Assembly: GCA_047975325.1 (NCBI GenBank)
Contig: JBKEDF010000033.1
Coordinates: 1-62,023 of the forward strand
Direction of reading: 5' to 3'
Length of the DNA stretch: 62,023 bases
Origin: JBKEDF01 sp047975325
Lineage (GTDB): Bacteria; Pseudomonadota; Alphaproteobacteria; Rhodobacterales; Rhodobacteraceae
Made by a program: the position numbers and the translations under genes. Shown here one piece after another: positions 8,532-16,916 of the stretch (position 1 is its first letter; the number at the start of each line of letters is the position of its first letter). Below the pieces are notes generated by a model. It made no database searches. It worked only from the letters and a program-made list of their open reading frames with translations, and was not told the origin of the DNA.

Positions 8532-9968
8532 TCAGGGTGCGGCTGTATTTTCCCCGGCGCCGGATGCAGCTTCAGGTTCTTCCCGAAGCGGGCCAGTCAG
8601 CAACCCGCGTGTCCATTCCCCCGCGCTTTCCTGCCCGGTGGCATAGCGCAGCACCCCTTGCCCCTGCCGTTTGCCATCCACAAAGCCACCTTCATAAACG
8701 TCCCCCGATGGGTAGCTTGCGGTTCCCTGTCCCTCAATCCGCCCTTCGACCCATTCGCCAACATATCGAAATCCGTCCGGCGCGGTCAGTTCCCCCTGCC
8801 CTTGGCGCAGCCCATCGGCAAAATCGCCGGCATAGACCGTGCCATCAGGATAGGTCGCCTGGCCCTTGCCATGACGTTTGCCCTCGCGCCATTCACCCTC
8901 ATAGCGGTATCCGTTGGGAAAGGTCATCACCCCCTGCCCCTGATAGCGAAGATTGACGAAATCCCCCTCATAGACCTGCCCATCGGCATAAAGGGCACGG
9001 CCTGAACCATCGATCACGCCCCCCTTCCAGCCGCCCTCATAGCTGCTGCCATCAGGATAGGTGATCTTGCCCTGCCCATCGGGTTGGTCACTGGCGAACT
9101 GACCTTCATAGACCGCCCCGTCGGGATAGGTCACGCGACCCTCACCGGCAATCTTCCCTTCCTTCCATTCTCCGTCATAGACATAGCCGTCCGGCCCTTT
9201 GAAAACGCCACGGCCATGGCGCAGATCCCGTACGAAATCACCCTCGTAACTGTCACCATTGCCGTAATTGACAAGGCCCTTGCCGCTGCGTTCGCCATTG
9301 ACGAGCGTCCCTTCATAGACATCGCCATTGGGTTGGGTCAGCTTGCCATTGCCATTGATCTGCCCATCCGCCCATTCGCCGATATAGGTCAACCCATCAG
9401 GCATGATCAACGTGCCGTTGCCGATGCGCTGGCCATCGGTCAGGCCGCCCTCATAGGTCGTACCGTCACCATAGGTGATCTTGCCCTGCCCTTCCTTGCG
9501 CCCCTCGACCCAATCGCCGTCATAGCTATAGCCCCGCCCATCTTCCAGCCGCCCCTTGCCATGATGGATACCGTCAACGAAATCACCGGTATAGCTGCTG
9601 CCATCGGCATAGCTGGCAGCGCCCTTTCCGGTAATCTTGCCGCCAATCCATTCCCCGTCATAGCTGCCGCCATCGGCATAGGTGATCTTGCCCCTGCCCT
9701 CCGGCCTGCCCGATGCGAAACTGCCGGTATAGATTGAACCGTTGGGAAACCGCGCGGTCCCGTTGCCGCGGATCTCCCCCTCGACCCAGTCGCCGCTATA
9801 GGAATAGCCGCTGGGCAGGGTATAGGTACCGGTGCCGTGCTGCCGGCCATCCCTGAAACTGCCCTCATAGACGGAGCCATCTTCATATTGCTTGGTCATC
9901 ACCCCATCCTGGGCCATAACCGTCTGGGCCAGTGCCCCCGCCAGGATTGCCACGCCGATCAGCCGCAT
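8532..9968 (-). CDS. Exported MORN-repeat protein
   Basis: The 478-residue protein begins with a signal peptide (MRLIGVAILAGALAQTVMA, then QDG) and consists almost wholly of 23-residue MORN repeats of the form G-x-Y-x-G-[DE]-[FW]-x-x-G-x-x-x-G-x-G. I count 18 clear units (YEGSF, YSGDW, YTGSF and so on) plus a decayed nineteenth (SAGEW). The tail after about residue 455 is low-complexity and Ala/Glu-rich. The start ATG 9968 is supported by AGGTGA about six bases upstream. MORN repeats form extended beta-hairpin stacks that bind membranes or proteins; the role here is unknown. The divergent neighbour is nadE. Confidence 0.9.
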   Translation of the reverse strand: MRLIGVAILAGALAQTVMAQDGVMTKQYEDGSVYEGSFRDGRQHGTGTYTLPSGYSYSGDWVEGEIRGNGTARFPNGSIYTGSFASGRPEGRGKITYADGGSYDGEWIGGKITGKGAASYADGSSYTGDFVDGIHHGKGRLEDGRGYSYDGDWVEGRKEGQGKITYGDGTTYEGGLTDGQRIGNGTLIMPDGLTYIGEWADGQINGNGKLTQPNGDVYEGTLVNGERSGKGLVNYGNGDSYEGDFVRDLRHGRGVFKGPDGYVYDGEWKEGKIAGEGRVTYPDGAVYEGQFASDQPDGQGKITYPDGSSYEGGWKGGVIDGSGRALYADGQVYEGDFVNLRYQGQGVMTFPNGYRYEGEWREGKRHGKGQATYPDGTVYAGDFADGLRQGQGELTAPDGFRYVGEWVEGRIEGQGTASYPSGDVYEGGFVDGKRQGQGVLRYATGQESAGEWTRGLLTGPLREEPEAASGAGENTAAP

Positions 9969-10108
9969 CTTCGTCACCTGCTTTCGTTCCGAAACGCCTA
10001 ATATCCGCTGCCACCCCCGGCTGACAAGCACTGCTCTGGGCAGAGCCCCTTTTCCTTCGGCACCAACCTGATAAAGGTTTGGTGAAACCGCCACGCAAAG
10101 GAACCCCC

Positions 10109-11767
10109 ATGGCCGACCGTTTTCGCCTGACGCTGGCACAGCTCAATCCGACGGTGGGCGCATTGTCGGCCAATGCCGCACAGGCGCGTGAGGCCTGGGA
10201 GGCAGCAAAGGCGGCAGGTGCCGATATGCTTGCCCTGCCAGAGATGTTCATCACCGGGTACCAGACGCAGGACCTGATCCAGCGCCCGGCTTTCGTGGAA
10301 GAGGCCATCGCGGCCATCGAAACCCTTGCCGGGCAATGCGCGGAAGGTCCGGCAATCGGCATTGGCGGGCCGCATGTGGAAACGGGGCGCCTTTATAACG
10401 CCTGGTATGTCCTTGAGGGCGGGCAGGTTACGGCGCGCATTTTGAAACATCACCTGCCCAATGATGCCGTTTTCGACGAAAAACGGCTTTTTTCTTCGGC
10501 CGAGGTCAATGGCCCCTATCGGGTGGGACCACTGCGAATCGGCACGCCCATATGTGAGGATGCCTGGTTTGCCGATGTCCCCGAAACCCTTGCCGAAACC
10601 GGGGCGGATATCCTGCTTATCCCCAATGGATCCCCCTATTTCCGTGAAAAGCTGGCCGTGCGGCACAATCTGATGGTCGCCCGGTCGGTGGAAACCGGCC
10701 TGCCGCTCGTCTATCTCAACATGGTTGGCGCACAGGATGATCAGGTCTTTGACGGGGCTTCCTTCGTTCTCAATCCCGGCGGGCGGCTGGAAGTTCAGAT
10801 GCCCGCCTTTGAAACCGCGCTGGCCCATGTCGATTTCGAATGCGGCGCAGAAGGCTGGCGCGCGCTGCGGGGAGATCTGGCCCACCAGCCCGGGGAATGG
10901 GAATCAGATTATCATGCCATGGTGCTGTCCCTGCGCGACTACCTGGGCAAGACGGGATTCCGCAAGGTCCTGCTGGGGCTTTCAGGCGGCATTGATTCCG
11001 CGCTGGTCGCCACGATCGCCGTGGACGCAATCGGCGCGCAGAATGTTCGCTGCGTGATGCTTCCTTCGGAATATACCTCCGGGGCCTCGCTGGAAGACGC
11101 CCGGGAACTGGCGGAAAACCTGGGCTGCCAATATGATACCCTGCCCATCGGCGCGGCCCGCGCTGCGGTGACGGAAACACTCGCCCCCCTTTTCGAAGGC
11201 ACGAAACCCGATCTTACCGAGGAAAACATCCAGTCCCGCCTGCGCGGCGTGCTCCTGATGGCACTTTCCAACAAATTCGGGGAAATGCTGTTGACCACCG
11301 GCAACAAATCCGAGGTCGCCGTGGGCTATGCCACCATCTATGGCGATATGGCGGGTGGCTATAACCCGATCAAGGATCTTTACAAGACACGGGTGTTTGA
11401 AACCTGCCGCTGGCGTAATCGCAACCGGCATAACTGGATGAATGGTCCCGAGGGCGTGGTAATCCCGCCCCGCATCATCGAAAAACCGCCTTCGGCGGAA
11501 CTGCGACCCAATCAGAAGGACGAAGACAGCCTGCCACCCTATCCGGTTCTTGACGCGATCCTCGAAGGGCTGGTGGACAATGATCTCAGCATCGCCGATC
11601 TGGTCGCCGCCGGATATGAGCGCGATACGATCAAGAAGGTCGAACGGCTTATCTACCTGTCCGAATACAAACGTTTTCAGGCCGCGCCCGGCACCCGACT
11701 GACCCGGCGTGCCTTCTGGCTGGACAGGCGCTATCCCATCGTGAATCGCTGGCGGGACGAAACATGA
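10109..11767 (+). CDS. nadE: Glutamine-dependent NAD+ synthetase
   Basis: NadE amidates nicotinic acid adenine dinucleotide to NAD+, using glutamine. The 552-residue protein fuses an N-terminal nitrilase-type glutaminase with a C-terminal ATP-dependent synthetase. The glutaminase triad is visible: E45 (LPEMF), K113 (ILKHHLPN) and C149 (TPICEDAW). The synthetase P-loop SGGIDS is at about 292-297, followed by TTGNKSEVAVGY. ATG 10109 is chosen over an upstream in-frame start at 10079 because AAAGGA sits at the right distance and the protein then begins as in the family (MADRFRLTLAQLNP). Confidence 0.96.
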   Translation: MADRFRLTLAQLNPTVGALSANAAQAREAWEAAKAAGADMLALPEMFITGYQTQDLIQRPAFVEEAIAAIETLAGQCAEGPAIGIGGPHVETGRLYNAWYVLEGGQVTARILKHHLPNDAVFDEKRLFSSAEVNGPYRVGPLRIGTPICEDAWFADVPETLAETGADILLIPNGSPYFREKLAVRHNLMVARSVETGLPLVYLNMVGAQDDQVFDGASFVLNPGGRLEVQMPAFETALAHVDFECGAEGWRALRGDLAHQPGEWESDYHAMVLSLRDYLGKTGFRKVLLGLSGGIDSALVATIAVDAIGAQNVRCVMLPSEYTSGASLEDARELAENLGCQYDTLPIGAARAAVTETLAPLFEGTKPDLTEENIQSRLRGVLLMALSNKFGEMLLTTGNKSEVAVGYATIYGDMAGGYNPIKDLYKTRVFETCRWRNRNRHNWMNGPEGVVIPPRIIEKPPSAELRPNQKDEDSLPPYPVLDAILEGLVDNDLSIADLVAAGYERDTIKKVERLIYLSEYKRFQAAPGTRLTRRAFWLDRRYPIVNRWRDET

Positions 11768-11950
11768 GGCGCATCGCGCTGTCATATTCCTGAAGTGATT
11801 CGCCGGCAATATTGCGGGCATCGGCCCCGTCCCGTGGTCGAACCGGGCCTTGCCACGTTCCCCAAGAAGACAACATCCGGCTCCCGCACCTCCGCCGGTT
11901 TTGGGCGGGGGTGCTCGGCCCTGCACGGCTATTGTGCATAAATTCACCTG

Positions 11951-11980
11951 TTCACCGTGAATGTGCGCCTTAAATATAGG
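11951..11980 (+). promoter_or_regulatory. Possible promoter for the VOC gene
   Basis: TTCACC (11951-11956) and TATAGG (11975-11980) are 18 bases apart and about 45 bases before the VOC start. The -35 hexamer lies in a small palindrome, TTCACCGTGAA. The rest of the 257-base gap after nadE shows no gene. Match quality is modest. Confidence 0.3.
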
Positions 11981-12024
11981 GCCAATACCGCCTGCCACCC
12001 ATCAGCAACAGAGGAAAGAGCGCC

Positions 12025-12507
12025 ATGCCCAAGCTCCCCCCCGAAACCCGTATCGGCCATATTCATCTGAAAGTTGCGGATCTTGAACGCGCCATTGCCT
12101 TTTACCGCGATGTGCTCGGTTTCGAATTGACCCAGCGCTATGGCAATCAGGCCGCCTTTCTTTCAGCAGGCGGCTATCACCATCATATCGGGCTGAACAC
12201 CTGGGAAAGCCGTGATGCGCCACCCGGCCCTCCGGGACATCCGGGGCTTTATCATACCGCGATCCTTTTCCCCGACCGCGTCAGTCTGGGCAGCGCGATG
12301 AAACGGGTGCTGGAGGCCGGTATCACGCTGGACGGTGCTGCCGATCACGGCGTTTCCGAAGCGATCTATCTACGCGATCCCGATGACAATGGTGTGGAAC
12401 TTTACCGTGACCGCGCACCCGAACACTGGCCCCGCGATGCCGATGGCAACCTGAACATGATGAATTCCCGGCTGGACCTTGCCGCCCTTCTGGCCGAGGC
12501 CGGCTGA
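12025..12507 (+). CDS. VOC (glyoxalase/extradiol dioxygenase fold) family protein
   Basis: This 160-residue protein contains paired beta-alpha-beta-beta-beta units of the vicinal-oxygen-chelate fold. Likely metal ligands are His in IGHIHLKV (residues 11-13 region), the His cluster in YHHHIGLN, His in LYHTAI and Glu in DDNGVELYRD near the end. AGGAAAGAG gives a good ribosome site for ATG 12025. Members of this length are often called catechol-2,3-dioxygenase-like or glyoxalase; the true substrate is not readable. It is followed by the aminotransferase gene after 77 bases. Confidence 0.85.
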   Translation: MPKLPPETRIGHIHLKVADLERAIAFYRDVLGFELTQRYGNQAAFLSAGGYHHHIGLNTWESRDAPPGPPGHPGLYHTAILFPDRVSLGSAMKRVLEAGITLDGAADHGVSEAIYLRDPDDNGVELYRDRAPEHWPRDADGNLNMMNSRLDLAALLAEAG

Positions 12508-12584
12508 TACGCCGCAGTTGCCGACGGCTGGACCTTCTGCCAAACGGGTGATTAACTGCCGCAGACATTTCGGGAGACATAATC

Positions 12585-13448
12585 ATGGCATTCGGCAAGA
12601 ACATCCGCACCTGGTACGAGGGTCGCTGGCACGATGGCGACGTGATGGTGATGAAAGCCGCAGATCATGGCATGTGGCAGGGATCTTCGGTTTTCGACGG
12701 CGCACGGTATTTTGATGGCGTTGCCCCCGATCTGCGCAGGCATTGCGAAAGGGTAAACCGTTCCGCCGAGGCGCTAATGATCACCCCCTCGCTCGAAGCC
12801 GGGGAAATCGAGGCCATTGCCCATGAAGGCCTGCGGGCCTATGGCCCCGGCCAGGCAATCTATATCCGTCCGATGTATTGGGCGCTGGATGGCTCCGATC
12901 TGGGGGTCTCACCCAAGGCCGGATCGACGGGCTTTGCGCTTTGCCTCGAAGAGGTACCGATGCCGGGTCCGGATTTTTCCACCACGCTGACCCGTACCCG
13001 TTTTCGCCGCCCCGTCCTGGAAAGCACGGTCTGCAACGCCAAGGCGGGCTGCCTTTACCCCAATAACGCCCGGATGCTGGTCGAGGCGCAACAAAAGGGC
13101 TTTGGCAACGCGCTTGTCGCCGATGCCATGGGCAATGTCGCCGAAACCGCCACGGCCAATGTTTTCATGGTAAAGGATGGCGTGGCCTATACACCCGTCG
13201 CCAATGGCACGTTCCTTTCGGGCATCACCCGTGCGCGCCATATCGCAAATCTGCGCGCCGATGGGGTGGAGGTCGTCGAAACCGTGCTGAGCTTCGAGGA
13301 TTTCGAAAAAGCTGATGAGGTCTTCCTGTCAGGAAATTTCGCCAAGGTCACCGCTGTGTCGCGCTTTGACGATACCCACTATCAGACCGGCCCGGTCACG
13401 CGCCGCGCGCGCGATCTTTATTGGGACTGGGCGTTGAGCGGGAACTGA
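12585..13448 (+). CDS. ilvE: Branched-chain amino acid aminotransferase (class IV, PLP)
   Basis: This fold-type IV PLP transaminase exchanges amino groups between Glu and branched-chain keto acids. The 287-residue length is normal. The probable PLP lysine is K153 in CNAKAGCLYPNNARML, followed by the class IV hallmark block NVAETATANVFMVKDG (about 183-198) and TFLSGITRARHI. GGGAGACATAATC precedes the start. Close relatives include D-amino acid aminotransferase and aminodeoxychorismate lyase, so the symbol is given by similarity of motifs and not proven. Confidence 0.85.
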   Translation: MAFGKNIRTWYEGRWHDGDVMVMKAADHGMWQGSSVFDGARYFDGVAPDLRRHCERVNRSAEALMITPSLEAGEIEAIAHEGLRAYGPGQAIYIRPMYWALDGSDLGVSPKAGSTGFALCLEEVPMPGPDFSTTLTRTRFRRPVLESTVCNAKAGCLYPNNARMLVEAQQKGFGNALVADAMGNVAETATANVFMVKDGVAYTPVANGTFLSGITRARHIANLRADGVEVVETVLSFEDFEKADEVFLSGNFAKVTAVSRFDDTHYQTGPVTRRARDLYWDWALSGN

Positions 13449-13518
13449 CAACCAGACCGTCAACGGTTGCGTCGGGCGCAAGCTTCGGCAATGATCCGCG
13501 GGATGCCGGGAGGTCCTC

Positions 13519-13974
13519 ATGCGCAAATTCATGGTCGTACTGGACGATAGCAGGGAATGCCTGAACGCAATGCGATTCGCCGCATTGCGGGCCGCGCATA
13601 CGGGTGGGGCGGTAACGATCCTGTCGGTCATCCCGCCGGAAGAGTTTCAACACTGGCTCGGCGTGGCTGATCTGATGCGCGCCGAAGCGCGGGAACGCAT
13701 CGAGGCGCATTTTGAGGTTTTCGCCAAATGGATGCGTGACAGGCAGGGTGTCGACCCCGAACTGGTGATCCGTGAAGGCGACCCGGTAACGGAAATCCTG
13801 ACCCAGGTACGCGAAGACCCGGAAATCGGCGTGCTTGTCCTGGGCGCCGGAACCGACAAATCCGGCCCCGGCCCGCTGGTTACCCAGCTGAGCCGCAGCT
13901 CAGGCAGCCTGCCCGTACCTGTCACCATCGTACCCGGGGACATGTCCAAGGAACGGCTCGAAAGCATCACCTGA
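13519..13974 (+). CDS. Universal stress protein (UspA family)
   Basis: This 151-residue protein has a single Usp domain. The N-terminal strand reads MRKFMVVLDDS, and the C-terminal ATP-binding signature is a G-x2-G-x9-G-(S/T)-like run beginning LGAGTDKSGPGP and ending in VPVTIVPG. Usp proteins bind nucleotides and act in stress survival; the specific role is unknown. It is preceded by GGGAGG and followed by a GC-rich inverted repeat. Confidence 0.88.
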   Translation: MRKFMVVLDDSRECLNAMRFAALRAAHTGGAVTILSVIPPEEFQHWLGVADLMRAEARERIEAHFEVFAKWMRDRQGVDPELVIREGDPVTEILTQVREDPEIGVLVLGAGTDKSGPGPLVTQLSRSSGSLPVPVTIVPGDMSKERLESIT

Positions 13975-14000
13975 GGGGGCTGCGGCACGGCACCGCCCCC
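13975..14000 (+). terminator. GC-rich hairpin after the Usp gene
   Basis: GGGGGC (13975-13980) and GCCCCC (13995-14000) can form a six-base stem around a 14-base loop directly after the Usp stop. There is no T-tract, so it is only a possible terminator. Confidence 0.3.
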
Positions 14001-14035
14001 GTGGGATCAGGCCATTCCTGCCGGGGTCACACTAA

Positions 14036-14052
14036 CTTAGAAACGTTCCAAG
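14036..14052 (+). promoter_or_regulatory. Irr-box-like iron control element
   Basis: CTTAGAA-ACG-TTCCAAG is a 7-3-7 inverted repeat with one mismatch and follows the published alphaproteobacterial Irr/iron control element pattern TTTAGAA-N3-TTCTAAA. It ends two bases before a TTGACT -35 hexamer, a suitable place for repression or activation, and 57 bases before a gene for an Fe-S scaffold protein. Iron control of that gene is an inference. Confidence 0.55.
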
Positions 14053-14054
14053 TC

Positions 14055-14083
14055 TTGACTCGGGGCGCCACAGGCCGCATATC
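14055..14083 (+). promoter_or_regulatory. Sigma-70-like promoter of the nfu gene
   Basis: TTGACT (14055-14060) and CATATC (14078-14083) are separated by 17 bases and lie 25 bases before the nfu start codon. The -35 is good and the -10 is weak, which fits a regulated promoter. Confidence 0.5.
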
Positions 14084-14108
14084 CAACGGGAATAGTCGGA
14101 GAAAGCCC

Positions 14109-14669
14109 ATGTTCATCCAGACCGAATCCACGCCGAACCCTGCCACACTGAAATTCCTGCCCGGGCAGACCGTCCTTGAAATGGGAACCGCAGATTTCCC
14201 ATCCGCCGAAGAGGCCACGCAATCACCCCTGGCGCAGCGCATCTTCGCGGTGGGCGATGTGACCGGGGTCTTTTTCGGCACGGATTTCGTGACAGTGACC
14301 AAGGCCGATACCGCGGTCTGGGACCATATCAAACCCGCGATCCTTGGCGCGATCATGGAACATTACCAATCCGGCGCACCGGTGATTGAAGGTGAACAGG
14401 CCGCATCGGGCCATGCCGAACATAGTGGCGAGGATGAGGATATAGTTCGCCAGATCAAGGAACTGCTCGATACCCGCGTGCGCCCGGCCGTGGCACAGGA
14501 TGGCGGGGATATCACCTTCCACGGTTTTGAACGCGGTGTCGTCTATCTGCACATGCAGGGCGCCTGCGCGGGCTGCCCTTCCTCAACCCTGACGTTGAAG
14601 ATGGGGATCGAAAACCTGCTGCGCCACTACATCCCGGAAGTCACCGAAGTCCGGCCCGTCGCCGCCTGA
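14109..14669 (+). CDS. NifU-family Fe-S cluster carrier (Nfu type)
   Basis: Nfu proteins carry and deliver Fe-S clusters to apo-enzymes. The 186-residue product has an N-terminal Nfu_N domain starting MFIQTESTPNPATLKFLPG, typical of alphaproteobacterial and mitochondrial Nfu, and a C-terminal NifU domain with the cluster-binding CxxC (GACAGCPSS, about 156-160). GGAGAAAGCCC gives the ribosome site for ATG 14109; an in-frame upstream start lies within the promoter. The Irr-box-like element upstream suggests iron response. tsaB follows six bases after the stop. Confidence 0.93.
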   Translation: MFIQTESTPNPATLKFLPGQTVLEMGTADFPSAEEATQSPLAQRIFAVGDVTGVFFGTDFVTVTKADTAVWDHIKPAILGAIMEHYQSGAPVIEGEQAASGHAEHSGEDEDIVRQIKELLDTRVRPAVAQDGGDITFHGFERGVVYLHMQGACAGCPSSTLTLKMGIENLLRHYIPEVTEVRPVAA

Positions 14670-14675
14670 TGGCCA

Positions 14676-15353
14676 ATGCCGACTGATACCCACCCTGCCA
14701 TGCAAACCCGCAGGGGCGCGGGCGGGGTGATCCTGGCCTTCGACACATCTGGCCCACATTGCGCGGCAGCCCTTTGGACAAGGGGCAAAATCACCACCGC
14801 ACGGATCGAGACCATGGAAAAAGGGCAGGCCGAACGCCTTTTGCCCTTGCTGGAGGCTGTCTTAACGGAGGCCGGGTATGACTGGGGTGATCTTTCATCC
14901 CTCGCGGTCGGCACTGGCCCGGGCAATTTTACCGGCATCCGGATTTCCGTGGCTGCCGCGCGCGGCCTGGCCCTGGGTCTGGATATTCCGGCGCTTGGCG
15001 TCACCCGGCTTGAAGCCCTGGCCGAAGGCCTGCCCCGCCCCCTGATCGTGGCCGAGGATGCCCGACGCGGGTCAGTTTATGTGCAGGGTTTTGGCACCCC
15101 CCCCCAAACCGCCCGGTTGATGACGTTAAAGGAAGCCGCCACATATATCGGTGACTTACCGATTGCGGGATCGGGGGCCGCCCTCCTCGGCCGTCCTGCC
15201 CTGCCTTCCCCCCCCATAGCCGAGGCCATTGCCCGGATCGCGGCCACGCGGGATCCCGCAGGCCTACGCCGTCCCGCACCTTTTTACCTGCGGTCCGCCG
15301 ATGCCGCGCCACCCACCGATCCACCACCGGTCATTCTGGATGCCATGCCATGA
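14676..15353 (+). CDS. tsaB: tRNA t6A biosynthesis protein TsaB
   Basis: TsaB is the non-catalytic partner of TsaD in making N6-threonylcarbamoyl-adenosine at position 37 of tRNAs that read ANN codons. The 225-residue protein has the ASKHA-fold N-terminus ILAFDTSG, then AVGTGPGNFTGIRI (about 78-91), typical of TsaB. The start at 14676 is nearest the nfu stop; an in-frame ATG at 14700 (MQTRRG) is possible and would leave the fold intact. It overlaps rimI by four bases. Confidence 0.93.
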   Translation: MPTDTHPAMQTRRGAGGVILAFDTSGPHCAAALWTRGKITTARIETMEKGQAERLLPLLEAVLTEAGYDWGDLSSLAVGTGPGNFTGIRISVAAARGLALGLDIPALGVTRLEALAEGLPRPLIVAEDARRGSVYVQGFGTPPQTARLMTLKEAATYIGDLPIAGSGAALLGRPALPSPPIAEAIARIAATRDPAGLRRPAPFYLRSADAAPPTDPPPVILDAMP

Positions 15354-15760
15354 CGGCGGCGGACATGGCCGCGCTCCATGCCCTTTGTTTCACGATGCCC
15401 CGCCCCTGGTCACAGGCGGAATTCTCTGCCCTTCTGGCGGATCCCACCACTTTCACACTGTATGAAAAAGCCGCACTGCTGCTAGGGCGGGTGATCCTGG
15501 ATGAGGCCGAACTGTTGACCCTCGCCGTTGCCCCACAGGCCCGAGGTCAGGGATTGGGTCTGCACCTCCTTTTGGGTTTCGAAACCAGTGCGCGGGCGCG
15601 CGGTGCCCGGTGCGCCTTCCTGGAGGTTGCGGCAAATAACACCACGGCACTGGGGCTTTATCTTGGTCATGGCTGGTCACAGGCGGGGCTGCGGCAGCAT
15701 TATTATACCAACCCTGAAGGTCAGTCAGTCGATGCGCTGATCCTGACCCGGAATCTTTGA
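15350..15760 (+). CDS. rimI: Ribosomal-protein-alanine N-acetyltransferase (GNAT)
   Basis: The 136-residue GNAT protein contains the acetyl-CoA loop APQARGQGLGLHLL (Q/R-x-x-G-x-G/A form, about 61-74) and the late motif NNTTALGLYLGHGW typical of RimI. RimI acetylates the N-terminus of ribosomal protein S18. Being joined to tsaB by an ATGA overlap is the usual tsaB-rimI arrangement and supports the call. Confidence 0.88.
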   Translation: MTAADMAALHALCFTMPRPWSQAEFSALLADPTTFTLYEKAALLLGRVILDEAELLTLAVAPQARGQGLGLHLLLGFETSARARGARCAFLEVAANNTTALGLYLGHGWSQAGLRQHYYTNPEGQSVDALILTRNL

Positions 15761-15915
15761 TCCCGGGATCCCCTCCTTCGAGGCCGGATCACATATCCTA
15801 TTGACCCCCAAGACCAAACCGGCCCAAATTTGAACAGGACCGGACCGCAATAGCGCCTTGACCGGCGCGGCCGCTTCGCAGGACGGATGACCCAAACCTA
15901 AAGGGGAGACACCCG

Positions 15916-16911
15916 ATGACCCTCATGAAATCCCTGGCCGCTGCAACGGCGATCATGGTGCTCAGCACCGGCATGACCATGGCCGAGCCCGCGCTTATCT
16001 TCGATCTGGGTGGCAAGTTTGACAAATCCTTCAACGAATCCGCCTATGAAGGCGCGCAACGTTGGGCCAAGGATACTGGCAACAGTTACAAGGAACTGGA
16101 AATCCAGTCCGAGGCACAACGTGAACAATTCGTACGCCGTATGGCCGAAACCGGTGCAAATCCGATTGTCGTCATGTCCTTTTCGAACATTGAGACACTG
16201 AATGTCGTTGCCCCCGATTTCCCCGATACCAAATTCGTGCTGATCGATGGCGTGGCCGAACAACCCAATGTGCGATCAGTGATCTTCGCCGAACATGAAG
16301 GATCCTATCTGGTAGGCATGCTGGCCGCGCTGGCCTCCAAGACCGGCACGGTGGGCTTTGTCGGTGGTATGGATGTGCCACTGATCCGGCGTTTCGGCTG
16401 TGGTTATGCCGAGGGGGTGAAAGCCGTCAACCCGGATGCAAAGATTATCGCCAACATGACCGGCACAACCGGTGCAGCCTGGAATGACCCCGTGAAGGGC
16501 AGTGAATTGGCCAAATCCCAGATTTCACAAGGCGCGGATGTGATCTTTGCCGCAGCGGGCGGTACCGGGCTGGGTGTTCTTCAGGCGGCGGCGGATGGTG
16601 GCATCCTGTCCATCGGGGTGGACAGCAACCAGAACCACCTGCACCCGGGCAAGGTCCTGACCTCGATGCTCAAGCGCGTGGACAATGCAGTCTATGGGGC
16701 ATTCGAAGCCGGGGACGCGCTGGAAACCGGACAGGTAACCATGGATATTGCCGCGCAGGGCGTCGGATATGCATTGGACGACAACAATGCCGAACTGATC
16801 ACCGATGAAATGAAAGCCGCCGCAGACAAGGCCGCGGAAAAGATCGCAGCCGGCGAAATTGCGGTCCATGACTATTATGTCGACAGCAACTGTCCCTCGG
16901 TCAGCTTCTGA
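15916..16911 (+). CDS. BMP-family ABC transporter substrate-binding protein
   Basis: This 331-residue periplasmic protein has a signal peptide (about 1-23, cleavage after TMA). The mature start EPALIFDLGGKFDKSFNESAYEG is the standard BMP/Med (purine nucleoside-binding) opening, where the DKSFN region shapes the ligand pocket. AAGGGGAGA precedes ATG 15916. It heads a four-gene importer unit; the known ligands of this family are nucleosides, and the exact ligand here is inferred. Confidence 0.92.
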   Translation: MTLMKSLAAATAIMVLSTGMTMAEPALIFDLGGKFDKSFNESAYEGAQRWAKDTGNSYKELEIQSEAQREQFVRRMAETGANPIVVMSFSNIETLNVVAPDFPDTKFVLIDGVAEQPNVRSVIFAEHEGSYLVGMLAALASKTGTVGFVGGMDVPLIRRFGCGYAEGVKAVNPDAKIIANMTGTTGAAWNDPVKGSELAKSQISQGADVIFAAAGGTGLGVLQAAADGGILSIGVDSNQNHLHPGKVLTSMLKRVDNAVYGAFEAGDALETGQVTMDIAAQGVGYALDDNNAELITDEMKAAADKAAEKIAAGEIAVHDYYVDSNCPSVSF

Positions 16912-16916
16912 TCGGC

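Noticed and set aside
8532..9968. MORN-repeat gene as a recent transfer from a eukaryote
   Set aside because: MORN proteins with signal peptides are found in many bacteria and the base composition matches the neighbours.
15761..15915. Possible riboswitch before the BMP-type importer
   Set aside because: The 155-base region shows TTGACC-like promoter elements, but I could not find a purine-riboswitch core or another aptamer pattern.
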